Of a stretch of 64,000 nucleotides of DNA, positions 42,255-50,700 are shown piece after piece. The stretch is taken from contig NZ_JAUSXI010000001.1 in NCBI RefSeq assembly GCF_030815865.1, positions 3,410,001-3,474,000 of the forward strand, read 5' to 3'. This stretch comes from Arthrobacter globiformis (lineage in GTDB: Bacteria > Actinomycetota > Actinomycetes > Actinomycetales > Micrococcaceae). The notes below the pieces were generated by a model. That model ran no database searches. It saw only the letters and a list, made by a program, of their open reading frames with translations, and was not told the origin of the DNA. Position numbers and translations under genes: made by a program. Positions within the stretch are counted from its first letter, which is position 1. The number at the start of each line of letters is the position of its first letter.

Positions 42255-42761
42255 TTACTTCTGTGTCTGCGACAGTCGTGTCCAAAACTCTTCCAATCCT
42301 TCTTGTACACGGGAGACGTCTTCCGGCGTACCCATGAGTTCAAACTTGTATAAGTGGGGGACCTTGCATTTGGCAGCGATGATGTCGCCCGCCATGCAGT
42401 AGTTGTCCCCGAAATTCGTGTTTCCGGCCCCGATGACTCCCCTGATCAGGCGCCGGTTATCCGGGTTGTTCAGAAACCTGATGACCTGCTTGGGCACTGA
42501 ACCCTCGCCGCCTGTCCCGCCGTAGGTGGGGACCACGAGCACGAACGGTTCACAGGCAACAAGGGGTTCATCCTTGGCGTGCAGGGGGATCCTGGCTGCG
42601 TCCGCACCAAGCTTCCCGATGAAGCGGCTGGTGTTCTCGGAGGCCGAGGAAAAGTAGATGAGGCGGCTGTGAGTCTGGTTCACGGGCGGTGTCTGATTGA
42701 CGGGCGTCGTGTCCGCAGCAGGGGCTGCGGCCGGCGCATCGGCAAGTGCCGGCGCAGCCAT
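42255..42761 (-). CDS. nrdI: NrdI flavodoxin
   Basis: A 168-residue flavodoxin-like protein that provides the oxidant for assembling the NrdF manganese-tyrosyl cofactor. The FMN loop is [17 protein letters not shown] and Gly-Ala-Gly-Asn-Thr-Asn-Phe-Gly-Asp are the other NrdI signatures. The first 30 residues are an Ala/Pro-rich extension with the doubled Pro-Val-Asn-Gln-Thr, unusual for NrdI; a start at a later point has no suitable codon. GAGGTGA lies five bases before the ATG. Confidence 0.95.
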   Translation of the reverse strand: MAAPALADAPAAAPAADTTPVNQTPPVNQTHSRLIYFSSASENTSRFIGKLGADAARIPLHAKDEPLVACEPFVLVVPTYGGTGGEGSVPKQVIRFLNNPDNRRLIRGVIGAGNTNFGDNYCMAGDIIAAKCKVPHLYKFELMGTPEDVSRVQEGLEEFWTRLSQTQK

Positions 42762-42816
42762 GCGAGTCACCTCATCTACTCGGGAATTCTCTGCCGGAAA
42801 CGGCGTGGGCGCAGCC

Positions 42817-43062
42817 TTAGGCCACAGAAGCGGAGGCGCTCAGCGCCAGCTCCTCGATCTTGTCCGGGCGGAAACCGGACCAGTGGTCCTGGTCCGTGAC
42901 GACGACCGGTGCCTGCATGTAGCCGAGCGACTTCAGGCGCTCAAGGGCGTCCGCGTCCTGGGAGATGTCCACGCTCTGGTAAGCGATACCCTTCTTGTCC
43001 AGTGCACGGTAGGTGGCGTTGCACTGTACGCAGGCCGGCTTGGTGTAAACCGTAACGGTCAT
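42817..43062 (-). CDS. nrdH: NrdH glutaredoxin-like redoxin
   Basis: An 81-residue electron donor to NrdE: [10 protein letters not shown] with the Cys-x-x-Cys active site, Tyr-Gln-Ser-Val-Asp-Ile, and Gln-Ala-Pro-Val-Val-Val with the cis-proline, then Trp-Ser-Gly-Phe-Arg-Pro-Asp-Lys-Ile, the NrdH signature. The ATG at 43062 has GGGGACAGGA before it. First gene of nrdHIEF; a NrdR-box-like palindrome lies 158 bases upstream. Confidence 0.95.
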   Translation of the reverse strand: MTVTVYTKPACVQCNATYRALDKKGIAYQSVDISQDADALERLKSLGYMQAPVVVTDQDHWSGFRPDKIEELALSASASVA

Positions 43063-43219
43063 GGTTCCTGTCCCCTTTGTTGAAGTCACTGCTGCTGCAC
43101 TCTTCTGAGACCTTGCTTGTGTCTCGGTATTGAAATCTCTGGCATCGTAGCGGTGGACTCTGCCCGGACCTTACCGTCCAGTACTGGCTGCGCCGGTCTC
43201 CCGCTCAATCTGTATGTCG

Positions 43220-43235
43220 ATACTACATGTAGTGC
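43220..43235 (-). promoter_or_regulatory. Candidate NrdR box
   Basis: The 16-base site contains ACTACATGTAGT (43222-43233), a perfect palindrome close to the NrdR consensus ACAC-TATAT-x-TAGTGT. NrdR represses nrd genes through pairs of such boxes three turns apart; I find only one here. Confidence 0.5.
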
Positions 43236-43699
43236 GCGGCCCCGGAGAGGACCCCAAGATGATGTATTACAAGTATGTCATTTAATGCACTTTTAATCCA
43301 CAGGCCGGTGCCCTCAAAATGTCCGGATTTCCGGGTTTTTGATGGACGGAATCCACACCCTGTGGAGTAGTTGCCCACATTTAACCCCCAGCGTGTCGTC
43401 CCGAAGACGGCGTGTCGTAGCACCCCTGACGGCACCTTTCGAGTGCGCCGGAACACAACAGTGGCGGCCCCGAAGCAGGTCTCGGGACCTCCACTGTGAT
43501 TAAGCAAACGCCAAACTGGAGCTGAGCCTCCCGGCGGTCCAGGGGACACGAAGAATTCCTTGCTGGTCCGGGCACGGCCGGGCGGCGTCCGGGTGCAGAA
43601 GGTAGCAGTGCCGTTCGCCGTAGGCAGACCCGGGTCCCGGATGGGTCGCCCTCTCCTGCCACTTTTCCTGCCACTGAGCGGCGGGAGTAAGGTTGGCTG
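43236..43699. other. Intergenic region between nrdH and the LysR gene
   Basis: Divergent promoter region. It contains stretches of lower GC near 43250-43300 (TGTATTACAAGTATGTCATTTAATGC) suited to promoters. No gene is supported. Confidence 0.45.
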
Positions 43700-44617
43700 G
43701 TGGTCAACCCCGTGCATTTGAGGACGCTCCTTGAGGTCACGCGGCTGGGTTCGTTCGCGGCCGCGGCGAGCCGCCTTGGCTACACCGCCTCAGCCGTGTC
43801 CCAGCAGATGTCTGCCCTGGAGCGTGACACGGGCGTCCGCCTGTTCCAGCGTTCCGCCCGGAGCGTGGTTCCTACCGACGCCGCGATGGTGATGGCGCGC
43901 CACGCCGCGAAGGTCCTGACGGACATCGAGGCGCTGATGGCCGCCGCCTCCAAAACGCAGGACACTACCAGCCAGGAGCTCCGGCTGGGCATCTTCCCGA
44001 GCCTCGCCACCTACGTTCTGCCGCGGATCCTGCGGAGTCCCGCGTGGAAGGACCTGGGCATCGACCTGCGGGTGTCCGTTGCCGAACCCGCCCAGACCAT
44101 CCAGGGGCTGCGCACCGGCGGCGACACGGATGTGGCGCTGGTGTACCAGGTGGGACAGTCCGGGCTGGCCTGGCCGCACACCATCAACAGGCAGTGGATC
44201 GGCGACGATAACTTCCGCGTGGTCCTTCCCGCCGGCTGGGGATTCCGCACGGACGCAAAGGTGGCCGCGGACCATCTGTCGGACATGCCGTGGATCATGC
44301 ACCACCCCGGCACAAGCGATGCCACCGTCATCGAGCGGCTCTTCGCCGGCTGCAACCTCCACCCCCGCGTGGTGGCCTACAGCGACGACTTCCATGCCAG
44401 CCTTGAAATGGCCGCCGCCGGACTGGGGGCAGCGCTGGTGCCGGAACTTGCGCTGCTGCACCGGCCGGCCGGCGTCGTGGTGCTGGACGTCCCCGAAATC
44501 CGGCTGGCCCGCAACGTCTTCGCGCTGCTCATTAACGACAACAAGACGGCGCGGGTACAGCTGTTCGTGGACCTGCTGGCGGAAACGATGGGCGGCCTGG
44601 GGCAGTCAGTTAAATGA
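43700..44617 (+). CDS. LysR family transcriptional regulator
   Basis: A 305-residue regulator. The N-terminal winged helix-turn-helix has Leu-Arg-Thr-Leu-Leu-Glu-Val-Thr-Arg-Leu-Gly-Ser-Phe-Ala-Ala-Ala-Ala, Leu-Gly-Tyr-Thr-Ala-Ser-Ala-Val-Ser-Gln-Gln-Met, and Gly-Val-Arg-Leu-Phe-Gln-Arg; the rest is the two-lobed effector domain. Starts at GTG. Divergent from nrdHIEF across 640 bases; it could act on its neighbours or elsewhere. Effector unknown. Confidence 0.92.
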   Translation: MVNPVHLRTLLEVTRLGSFAAAASRLGYTASAVSQQMSALERDTGVRLFQRSARSVVPTDAAMVMARHAAKVLTDIEALMAAASKTQDTTSQELRLGIFPSLATYVLPRILRSPAWKDLGIDLRVSVAEPAQTIQGLRTGGDTDVALVYQVGQSGLAWPHTINRQWIGDDNFRVVLPAGWGFRTDAKVAADHLSDMPWIMHHPGTSDATVIERLFAGCNLHPRVVAYSDDFHASLEMAAAGLGAALVPELALLHRPAGVVVLDVPEIRLARNVFALLINDNKTARVQLFVDLLAETMGGLGQSVK

Positions 44618-44662
44618 TCCCCGAAGCTGGAATGCTCTGCTTTTCGGGTCTATGTTGAAGAT

Positions 44663-45172
44663 ATGACCACCAAGGTAGCGAGCCAGCACTTCGGAGTAAT
44701 CGAGCTGAACCACGGCAGGGACCATAACGTTGCCGCGGAGCACGAGCTGGCCGGACAACGCCTTGAGCTGGACCTGAACATCAACGCCCATGACCACTTC
44801 GACGAAGCGGCCATGCACAAGGTGGACTACCGGCTGCGGTACCTCCCCGAACTCGTGGACGAGGTCAGGGAGATGATCGCCGAGGAGCTCGAGCAGGAGG
44901 GCACCAGCCCGCAGGAATATCTCCGCTTCCACTGCAACGCCATCAAGGACGAGCACCTGCAGAAGGTCTTCGGCGTAAAGGAAAAGAGCCAGCTCACCAA
45001 CGCGGTGTTCCTCAAGGCCCTGAAACTCGGCCACGTGGGAATCTACCCCGGCCAGCCCGAACGCTACTTCGTCTTGGACTTCACCCTGGGCGAGCACTTC
45101 ACCGACGAGGTGCTGGTGGCATCCGCGGACGAGGACGGCGTCGTCGACGACGAGATCGTCTGGGAGTCCTGA
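44663..45172 (+). CDS. DUF2004 domain protein
   Basis: A 169-residue soluble acidic protein: Gln-His-Phe-Gly-Val-Ile-Glu-Leu, Leu-Glu-Leu-Asp-Leu-Asn-Ile-Asn, Phe-Leu-Lys-Ala-Leu-Lys-Leu-Gly-His-Val-Gly-Ile-Tyr-Pro, and Phe-Val-Leu-Asp-Phe-Thr-Leu-Gly, which follow the DUF2004 pattern. Function of the family is unknown. It follows the LysR gene by 45 bases and ends at a strong terminator. Confidence 0.8.
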   Translation: MTTKVASQHFGVIELNHGRDHNVAAEHELAGQRLELDLNINAHDHFDEAAMHKVDYRLRYLPELVDEVREMIAEELEQEGTSPQEYLRFHCNAIKDEHLQKVFGVKEKSQLTNAVFLKALKLGHVGIYPGQPERYFVLDFTLGEHFTDEVLVASADEDGVVDDEIVWES

Positions 45173-45209
45173 GGTTTCGACTGGCTCAACCACCGAAGCA
45201 TTAAACGAC

Positions 45210-45239
45210 GGCGCCCGTCACCTTTCGGTGACGGGCGCC
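45210..45239 (+). terminator. Strong stem-loop terminator between converging genes
   Basis: A perfect 13-base-pair stem (GGCGCCCGTCACC / GGTGACGGGCGCC) with a TTTC loop between the DUF2004 gene and metE, serving one or both directions. Confidence 0.7.
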
Positions 45240-45259
45240 GGTTCGTTCGTGGTGCGCCT

Positions 45260-45309
45260 CCGCTGGTTGAGCTTGTCGAAACCTGGATCTCGACAAGCTC
45301 GATCAGCGG
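45260..45309. repeat. REP-like inverted repeat
   Basis: CCGCTGGTTGAGCTTGTCGA (45260) and TCGACAAGCTCGATCAGCGG (45290) are 20-base inverted complements with two mismatches around a ten-base loop. A further half unit (GTTTCGACTGGCTCAACCACCG) lies at about 45174-45195. Same family as 40019-40070. Confidence 0.7.
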
Positions 45310-45330
45310 ATTGGCCCGGTCAACGCGCTA

Positions 45331-47667
45331 TTACTGCTTGGCGCCTTCGAGCAGGCCGGCGCGGACCGTCTTGGTGGCCGCGACCAGGTTGCGCAGGGAC
45401 TCTTCGGTCTCGGCGTAGCCACGGGTCTTCAGGCCGCAGTCCGGGTTGACCCAGAGCTGGCGGGACGGAACGTGCTTCACGGCAGTGCTCAGCAGTTCGG
45501 TGACTTCCTGCTCGCCCGGCACGCGCGGCGAGTGGATGTCGTAAACGCCGGGTCCGACGCCGCGGCCGAAGCCGTGGGACTCGAGGTCGTGGACAACCTC
45601 CATGCGGGAGCGTGCGGCTTCGATCGAGGTCACGTCGGCGTCCAGGCCGTCGATGGCGTCGATGATCACGCCGAACTCGGAGTAGCACAGGTGGGTGTGG
45701 ATCTGCGTGGCGTCTGCCGCGCCGGCCGTGGCCAGGCGGAAGGAGTTGACGGACCAGTCCAGGTAGGCGGCCTGGTCTGCCTTGCGCAGCGGGAGCAGTT
45801 CGCGCAGGGCCGGCTCGTCAACCTGGATGATCTTGATGCCGGCAGCTTCGAGGTCGGCGATCTCGTCGCGCAGGGCCAGGCCCACCTGGTTGGCGGTCTC
45901 GCCCAGCGGCTGGTCGTCACGGACAAAGGACCAGGCCAGGATGGTGACCGGACCGGTCAGCATGCCCTTCATCGGCTTGCTGGTCAGCGCCTGGGCGTAC
46001 TCCGCCCAGGCAACCGTGATGGGGGCGCTGCGGGTGACGTCGCCCCAGAGGATGGACGGACGGGTGCAGCGGGAGCCGTAGGACTGGACCCAGCCGTGGA
46101 CCGTGACGTCGAAGCCTTCCAGGTTCTCGGCGAAGTACTGGACCATGTCATTGCGCTCGGGCTCGCCGTGCACCAGGACGTCGTAGCCGAGCTCTTCCTG
46201 CAGCTCCACTACGCGCTTGATCTCGTCCTTCATGAGCTGTTCGTACTGCTCGTTGGTCAGGTCACCCTTGTTGTTGCGGGCGCGGGCCGAACGGATTTCC
46301 GAGGTCTGCGGGAAGGAGCCGATGGTGGTGGTGGGCAGCGGCGGCAGGTGCAGCGCTGCTTCCTGCGCGGCTTCGCGGACCGCGTACTCGGAGCGGTTGA
46401 AGTCGGCCGGGGTCAGGGCCTCGGTGCGGGCGCGGACGTCGGCGCGGCGGACACCCTCGGCTTCGGCGCGGGAGGCGATGACGCGGGTGGCCTCGTCGAT
46501 GGCCGGCTGGACTGCGGCGGCGTCGGTCAGCAAGCCGGCGAGGGTAACAACCTCAACGGCCTTCTGGTCGGCGAATGCCAGCCAGCTGCGCAGCTGCTCG
46601 GACAGCTGGGCCTCTTCTTCGACGTCGTGCGGGACGTGCTGGGTGGAGGTGGAGGTGCTGATGGCCAGCTTGGCGCCGCTCTTCTGCAGCTCGGCGATCT
46701 TGTTAGCCGAGGCGGCAAGATCGTTGCGCCAGATGTTGTGGCCGTCCACGACGCCGGCAACGAGGGTCTTGGTGCCCAGCGCGGCCAGTGCTGCGGCGGA
46801 GGGAACCTCGCCCTTGAAGACGTCGATGTGCAGGGCATCGATGTTGGTGGCTGCAAGGATGCCGAGCTGGCCGTTCAGAGCGCCGTACGGAGTGGAGACG
46901 AACAGCTGCGGGCGGCTGGCGGCAGCGGTGAGGACCTCGTAGGCACGGGCTGCGGCGGCCTGGATCTCCTGCTCAGGGGTGTCCTGGTCCACCACCAGGG
47001 CGGGCTCGTCCAGCTGGACCCAGCTGGCGCCGGCAGCTGCCAGCTTCTCGAGCAGCGCGGTGTAGACGGGCAGGACGTCCTCGAGGCGGGACAGCGGGCT
47101 GAAGCCGACGGGGGCGTCGTCGGAAGCCTTGCTCAGCAGCAGGAAGGTGACGGGGCCGACGATGTACGGGCGGGTCTCCACGCCGTTGGCGAGGGCGTAT
47201 TCGAACTCTTCAACGATGCGGTTGGAGGTCAGGGAGAAGTTGGTCTCCGGGCCGATTTCCGGCACGAGGTAGTGGTAGTTGGTGTCGAACCACTTGGTCA
47301 TTTCCAGCGGCTGCTGTTCCTTGTTGCCGCGGGCCAGGGTGAAGTAGCCGTCGATGTCCAGCTGTCCCTCAGCGGTGAGGAGGTTGCCGAAACGGGCGGG
47401 AACGGCGCCGACGTGGGCAGCGGCGTCGAGCACCTGGTCGTAGAAGGAGAACGTGCCCGGAACTGCTGCAGCTTCAGTAAGCCCGAGGCCCTGAAGGCGC
47501 TTGGCGTTGCCCAGCTGGATCTCCTTGGCGGCGGCGTCCAGAGCCGCGGCGTCGATCTTGCCTGCCCAATAGGCTTCAACGGCCTTCTTCAGCTCGCGGC
47601 GGCGGCCGATGCGGGGGTAGCCGAGGATGGACGCGGACGGGAAGGGCGTGGCGTTCTGTTCAGTCAT
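45331..47667 (-). CDS. metE: Cobalamin-independent methionine synthase
   Basis: A 778-residue enzyme that transfers the methyl group of methyltetrahydrofolate polyglutamate to homocysteine. Two TIM-barrel halves; the N-terminal one opens Ile-Leu-Gly-Tyr-Pro-Arg-Ile-Gly-Arg-Arg-Arg-Glu-Leu-Lys. Zinc ligands are in Thr-His-Leu-Cys-Tyr-Ser-Glu-Phe and Asn-Pro-Asp-Cys-Gly-Leu-Lys-Thr-Arg. The ATG at 47667 has AAGGA before it. It follows metF by 55 bases in the same direction, so the two are probably cotranscribed. Confidence 0.97.
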   Translation of the reverse strand: MTEQNATPFPSASILGYPRIGRRRELKKAVEAYWAGKIDAAALDAAAKEIQLGNAKRLQGLGLTEAAAVPGTFSFYDQVLDAAAHVGAVPARFGNLLTAEGQLDIDGYFTLARGNKEQQPLEMTKWFDTNYHYLVPEIGPETNFSLTSNRIVEEFEYALANGVETRPYIVGPVTFLLLSKASDDAPVGFSPLSRLEDVLPVYTALLEKLAAAGASWVQLDEPALVVDQDTPEQEIQAAAARAYEVLTAAASRPQLFVSTPYGALNGQLGILAATNIDALHIDVFKGEVPSAAALAALGTKTLVAGVVDGHNIWRNDLAASANKIAELQKSGAKLAISTSTSTQHVPHDVEEEAQLSEQLRSWLAFADQKAVEVVTLAGLLTDAAAVQPAIDEATRVIASRAEAEGVRRADVRARTEALTPADFNRSEYAVREAAQEAALHLPPLPTTTIGSFPQTSEIRSARARNNKGDLTNEQYEQLMKDEIKRVVELQEELGYDVLVHGEPERNDMVQYFAENLEGFDVTVHGWVQSYGSRCTRPSILWGDVTRSAPITVAWAEYAQALTSKPMKGMLTGPVTILAWSFVRDDQPLGETANQVGLALRDEIADLEAAGIKIIQVDEPALRELLPLRKADQAAYLDWSVNSFRLATAGAADATQIHTHLCYSEFGVIIDAIDGLDADVTSIEAARSRMEVVHDLESHGFGRGVGPGVYDIHSPRVPGEQEVTELLSTAVKHVPSRQLWVNPDCGLKTRGYAETEESLRNLVAATKTVRAGLLEGAKQ

Positions 47668-47722
47668 GTGAAAGTCCTTGAATCGTTGCGAAAAGCGGTG
47701 AATGTCGTGGGGAGGAATGCGG

Positions 47723-48688
47723 TCAGCTGGCGAGCTGGCGGCGGGCAAGTGCGTTCAGGCGGCTCGACGGGCGTGCCGGCCGGGCAAGCGACAGCTTGTC
47801 CAGCACCTCCAGCGCGCTCTGGTGCTCATTGAACGTGTAGATGTGGAGTCCGGGTGCGCCGGCGTCCAGGGCCGCGTTGGCCAGGTCCACCGTGGCGCTG
47901 ACGCCGATGCGGAGCCGCTCGCCGTCGGTATCCGCGGCAGCCATCCGCTCGATGAGCTCCGGGGCGGGTTCGACGCCGGTCAGCTCGCCGAGGCGCTTGA
48001 GCCTCCGCAGGCTGGTGAGCGGCATGACTCCGGGGATGATAGGGATGGTGACGCCGGCCCGGCGTGCCCTGGTCACGAGGTCCGCGTATTGCTCCGTGTG
48101 GAAGAACACCTGGGTGATCGCGAAGTCGGCACCGGACCGCTGCTTGGCCAGCAGTACCTCCACGTCATGGGCCTCGCTGGGGGATTCCGGATGCCGCGTG
48201 GGGTAGGCCGCCACGCCAACGGCAACCTTCCCGGCGCATAGCAGTGCCGAGCGCCGCTGCTCCACCCGGCGGATGAGCTCAATCAGGTCCTGGGCGTAGC
48301 GCAGCGAACCGCTGACCGGTTCGCCGCTGTCCTTGGGCAGGTCGCCGCGAAGGGCAAGGATTCCGCGGACGCCGGCGTCGAGCAGTTCACCGATGATTTC
48401 CGCGAGCTCGGTTGGCGTGTTGCCAACACATGTCAGGTGGGCAAGCGGACGGAGGGTGGTCTCCAGCACCAGGCGGTTAATGAGTTCGACGGCGGTGTCG
48501 CGGTTGGAGCCGCTGGCACCGTAGGTGACCGATACGTAGTCGGGATCGGTGGCTTCCAGTTCCCGGATGGTGTTCCACAGGGTCTCCGCGGCAGCGGGCG
48601 AACGGGGCGGAAACAGCTCATAGGAGAGCGCCACCGGCGCGGTGTCGGAGAGATTTGGATGTGTTTCGATAAGGCTTGGTGGTGACAT
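47723..48688 (-). CDS. metF: Methylenetetrahydrofolate reductase
   Basis: A 321-residue TIM-barrel flavoenzyme that makes methyltetrahydrofolate for MetE. Ser-Tyr-Glu-Leu-Phe-Pro-Pro-Arg opens the barrel with the catalytic Glu; Tyr-Val-Ser-Val-Thr-Tyr-Gly-Ala, His-Leu-Thr-Cys-Val-Gly and Leu-Ala-Leu-Arg-Gly-Asp-Leu-Pro are family motifs, as are Ile-Thr-Gln-Val-Phe-Phe and Pro-Gly-Val-Met-Pro. The start is the ATG at 48688; the open frame upstream does not align to the family. First gene before metE. A long hairpin lies 96-143 bases upstream. Confidence 0.95.
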   Translation of the reverse strand: MSPPSLIETHPNLSDTAPVALSYELFPPRSPAAAETLWNTIRELEATDPDYVSVTYGASGSNRDTAVELINRLVLETTLRPLAHLTCVGNTPTELAEIIGELLDAGVRGILALRGDLPKDSGEPVSGSLRYAQDLIELIRRVEQRRSALLCAGKVAVGVAAYPTRHPESPSEAHDVEVLLAKQRSGADFAITQVFFHTEQYADLVTRARRAGVTIPIIPGVMPLTSLRRLKRLGELTGVEPAPELIERMAAADTDGERLRIGVSATVDLANAALDAGAPGLHIYTFNEHQSALEVLDKLSLARPARPSSRLNALARRQLAS

Positions 48689-48783
48689 TTGCGTCCTTGG
48701 CTTTGGGCCATTGAAGGCTGCGCTGCCGTGGCGGGAAGCCGGGCAGCATGCGGTCAATGAATTGAGTTTGGGGAACACGGGAC

Positions 48784-48831
48784 GGACTTCGGCAGGGCGC
48801 AGCCGCGACTGTTACGCCTGTAAAGAAGTCC
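48784..48831. promoter_or_regulatory. Long hairpin in the metF leader region
   Basis: GGACTTC (48784-48790) pairs with GAAGTCC (48825-48831), and inside it CAGGGCG (48793-48799) pairs with CGCCTG (48815-48820) around a 15-base loop. On the plus strand the loop reads CCGCGACTGTTA with GGGGAA just before the stem, resembling the conserved core of cobalamin riboswitches, but that strand is opposite to metF. It could be a folded metF leader, an antisense RNA element or the remains of a riboswitch. Confidence 0.4.
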
Positions 48832-49379
48832 ACCGTGAGCAAATGTCAGGCCCACATGGGGGCACCCACACCCTCCTTGGCGGCCGGCGGGCGGCACATC
48901 CGCAGCGGAGGATCGCTGACACGTTACCTGGGTAACTTGTATAGAACTCTAGAAGCCGTCCGGGGACGGCTTCAAGTTGATGCCGAATTAAGACGCTGCT
49001 TTACGCCCGATTGGACTGCCCCTCCAGAATTATCTTCGCCAAAAGGGACTCTGGCGTTGTTGACATCCCCGAGCCGTGCGGGGAGCCAGCCGGGAGTACC
49101 TCTTTCCAAACCGAAGAAATTGGTCCATTCTTTTGTCACGTCGTATTGGATTCGGCAAGGTCTCAGGTTGAGGAGGCTGGATGCTCCTTCTCGTTCTTCC
49201 TCGGTGAATCGTCCCGAGAGAACATTATCCGCGCCTGTCGCTTGGCCTGCGTCGCACCGTCCCATGATTCGCCCGCTGGCAGGGCGCGGTTCGCCAGCCT
49301 TCCGCTGCGACCGGGCACGGTATCGACGCGCGGTGGAGTTGCTGGAAGCCAGAAATCCCCACGGCGAAAGGCCATCGAG
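48832..49379. other. Intergenic region upstream of metF and of the lipoprotein gene
   Basis: Divergent promoter region for metF (left) and the lipoprotein gene (right). Plus-strand frames here are open over long distances but have no motifs. A lower-GC patch near 48925-48955 (TTACCTGGGTAACTTGTATAGAACT) contains the short palindrome GTTACCTGGGTAAC at 48922-48935. Confidence 0.45.
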
Positions 49380-50420
49380 ATGTTCCAACTTTCCAAACCA
49401 CCGCTTCACAAATCACCGTCCGCCCCGGGCTCGGCCCTTGTGCTCCTCTTGGCGCTGACCACCGTAACTTCCTGCGCCGCGCAGCAAAATACCGCCCCGC
49501 AGGCCACCTCCGGTTCCGCCTCGCCGACAGCGACGTCGGCCTCCGCGGCTGCTTCGGAATCTCCAACCGGATCTGCGGCCGCGTCTTCCAGCGCGTCCGG
49601 GACAGCCAGCGCCGACGAGCTCTGCGGTCCGGGATCCGCGATCAACTTCGACCCATCGCAATTCCAGTCTTCCCCCAACGTGGACAACAAATGGTTCCCG
49701 CTGAAGCCGGGCATGCAGTACACCACCACAGGCGACGTCAAGAGTGCCGAAGGAACCACCAAACGGACGGTGATCCACTCGGTGACCGGTCTGACCAAAG
49801 TCATCGACGGCGTCAAGACCCAGGTCATGTGGGACCGGGACTACGCCGACGGTGAGCTGGTGGAATCCGAACTGGCTTTCTTTGCCCAGACCCAGAGCGG
49901 CGACGTCTGGCTGTTCGGTGAATACCCTGAGGAATATGAAAGCGGGAAGTTCACTGGTGCGCCTTCCACCTTCATCCATAGCCTGGACGAGGCCCAGGCC
50001 GGCATCGCCATGCAGGCGGATCCCCAGGCCAACACGAACAGTTATGTCCAGGCCCACGCGCCGAACGTCGACTTCCTGGACTGCGGCCAGGTCTTTAAGC
50101 AGAACGACCATGTCTGCGTCGCCACGGGGTGCTATGACGATGTGCTGGTGATTGATGAACGCAACCCGCTGGAGCCGGCTGTGGGCCACCAGCGGAAGTT
50201 CTACTCGGCCGGAACAGGCCTGGTGAAAGTGACAGCTGTAGGCGGAAAGGACCAGGAGACGCTGGACCTCTCCAAGATCGAACAGCTCACCGACGCCAAG
50301 CTGACCGAAGTAAACCAGGAGGCACTCAAGCTGGACAAGCATGCCTATCAGGTCAGCAAGAACGTCTACGGGAAGACGGCTCAGGCTGAGGTTGCCACCG
50401 GAACGTCCAGCGGCTATTAG
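49380..50420 (+). CDS. Putative lipoprotein, 346 aa
   Basis: ATG at 49380 with GAAAGG eight bases before. The signal has a hydrophobic core and lipobox Val-Thr-Ser-Cys at about 29-32, then a Ser/Ala/Thr/Pro-rich linker of about 45 residues. The mature domain (about 85-330) contains Trp-Phe-Pro-Leu-Lys-Pro-Gly, Asp-Arg-Asp-Tyr-Ala-Asp-Gly, Val-Trp-Leu-Phe-Gly-Glu and Cys-Val-Ala-Thr-Gly-Cys-Tyr. Similar sequences are annotated only as hypothetical or lipoprotein. Followed by a strong terminator. Confidence 0.85.
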   Translation: MFQLSKPPLHKSPSAPGSALVLLLALTTVTSCAAQQNTAPQATSGSASPTATSASAAASESPTGSAAASSSASGTASADELCGPGSAINFDPSQFQSSPNVDNKWFPLKPGMQYTTTGDVKSAEGTTKRTVIHSVTGLTKVIDGVKTQVMWDRDYADGELVESELAFFAQTQSGDVWLFGEYPEEYESGKFTGAPSTFIHSLDEAQAGIAMQADPQANTNSYVQAHAPNVDFLDCGQVFKQNDHVCVATGCYDDVLVIDERNPLEPAVGHQRKFYSAGTGLVKVTAVGGKDQETLDLSKIEQLTDAKLTEVNQEALKLDKHAYQVSKNVYGKTAQAEVATGTSSGY

Positions 50421-50431
50421 CGGCGGTCGTG

Positions 50432-50472
50432 AGGGAGGTACCCGGAGCGGAGGCTCCGGGTACCTCCCTTTG
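50432..50472 (+). terminator. Strong Rho-independent terminator
   Basis: A perfect 17-base-pair stem (AGGGAGGTACCCGGAGC / GCTCCGGGTACCTCCCT) with a four-base loop and trailing TTT, 12 bases after the lipoprotein stop codon. Confidence 0.85.
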
Positions 50473-50499
50473 GCGCATGAAGAGGTCTATTCTGATGCC

Positions 50500-50697
50500 A
50501 TGATCCAGCTACCAGCCAGCTACGAGGAATATCTCGTTGGCAAGGACCCAAGCTTCGTCGACATGGTCCGTCCGATCCTCCTCCAGTCGGCAGCGGACCA
50601 GCTGCACGGCGTCCGGGTGCTGTACATCCCCCGGGGGCACCAGGCACACCTCGACGATACGATTCCCTACGGGACAATCGTCGAGGACATCGACTAG
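50500..50697 (+). CDS. Small hypothetical protein, 65 aa
   Basis: ATG at 50500. Soluble and acidic: Pro-Ala-Ser-Tyr-Glu-Glu-Tyr-Leu-Val-Gly-Lys-Asp-Pro, Val-Leu-Tyr-Ile-Pro-Arg-Gly, and the end Pro-Tyr-Gly-Thr-Ile-Val-Glu-Asp-Ile-Asp. Composition is gene-like. It converges on the ROK gene with only three bases between the stops. Family unknown. Confidence 0.6.
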   Translation: MIQLPASYEEYLVGKDPSFVDMVRPILLQSAADQLHGVRVLYIPRGHQAHLDDTIPYGTIVEDID

Positions 50698-50700
50698 GGC

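Noticed and set aside
45472..47832. A 786-codon plus-strand open frame opposite metE
   Set aside because: Antisense shadow of metE; composition is Val/Gly/Asp-rich as expected for such frames.
48835..49458. A 207-codon plus-strand frame upstream of the lipoprotein gene
   Set aside because: Overlaps the real lipoprotein start in another frame, and its sequence is Arg/Ser/Pro-rich without motifs.
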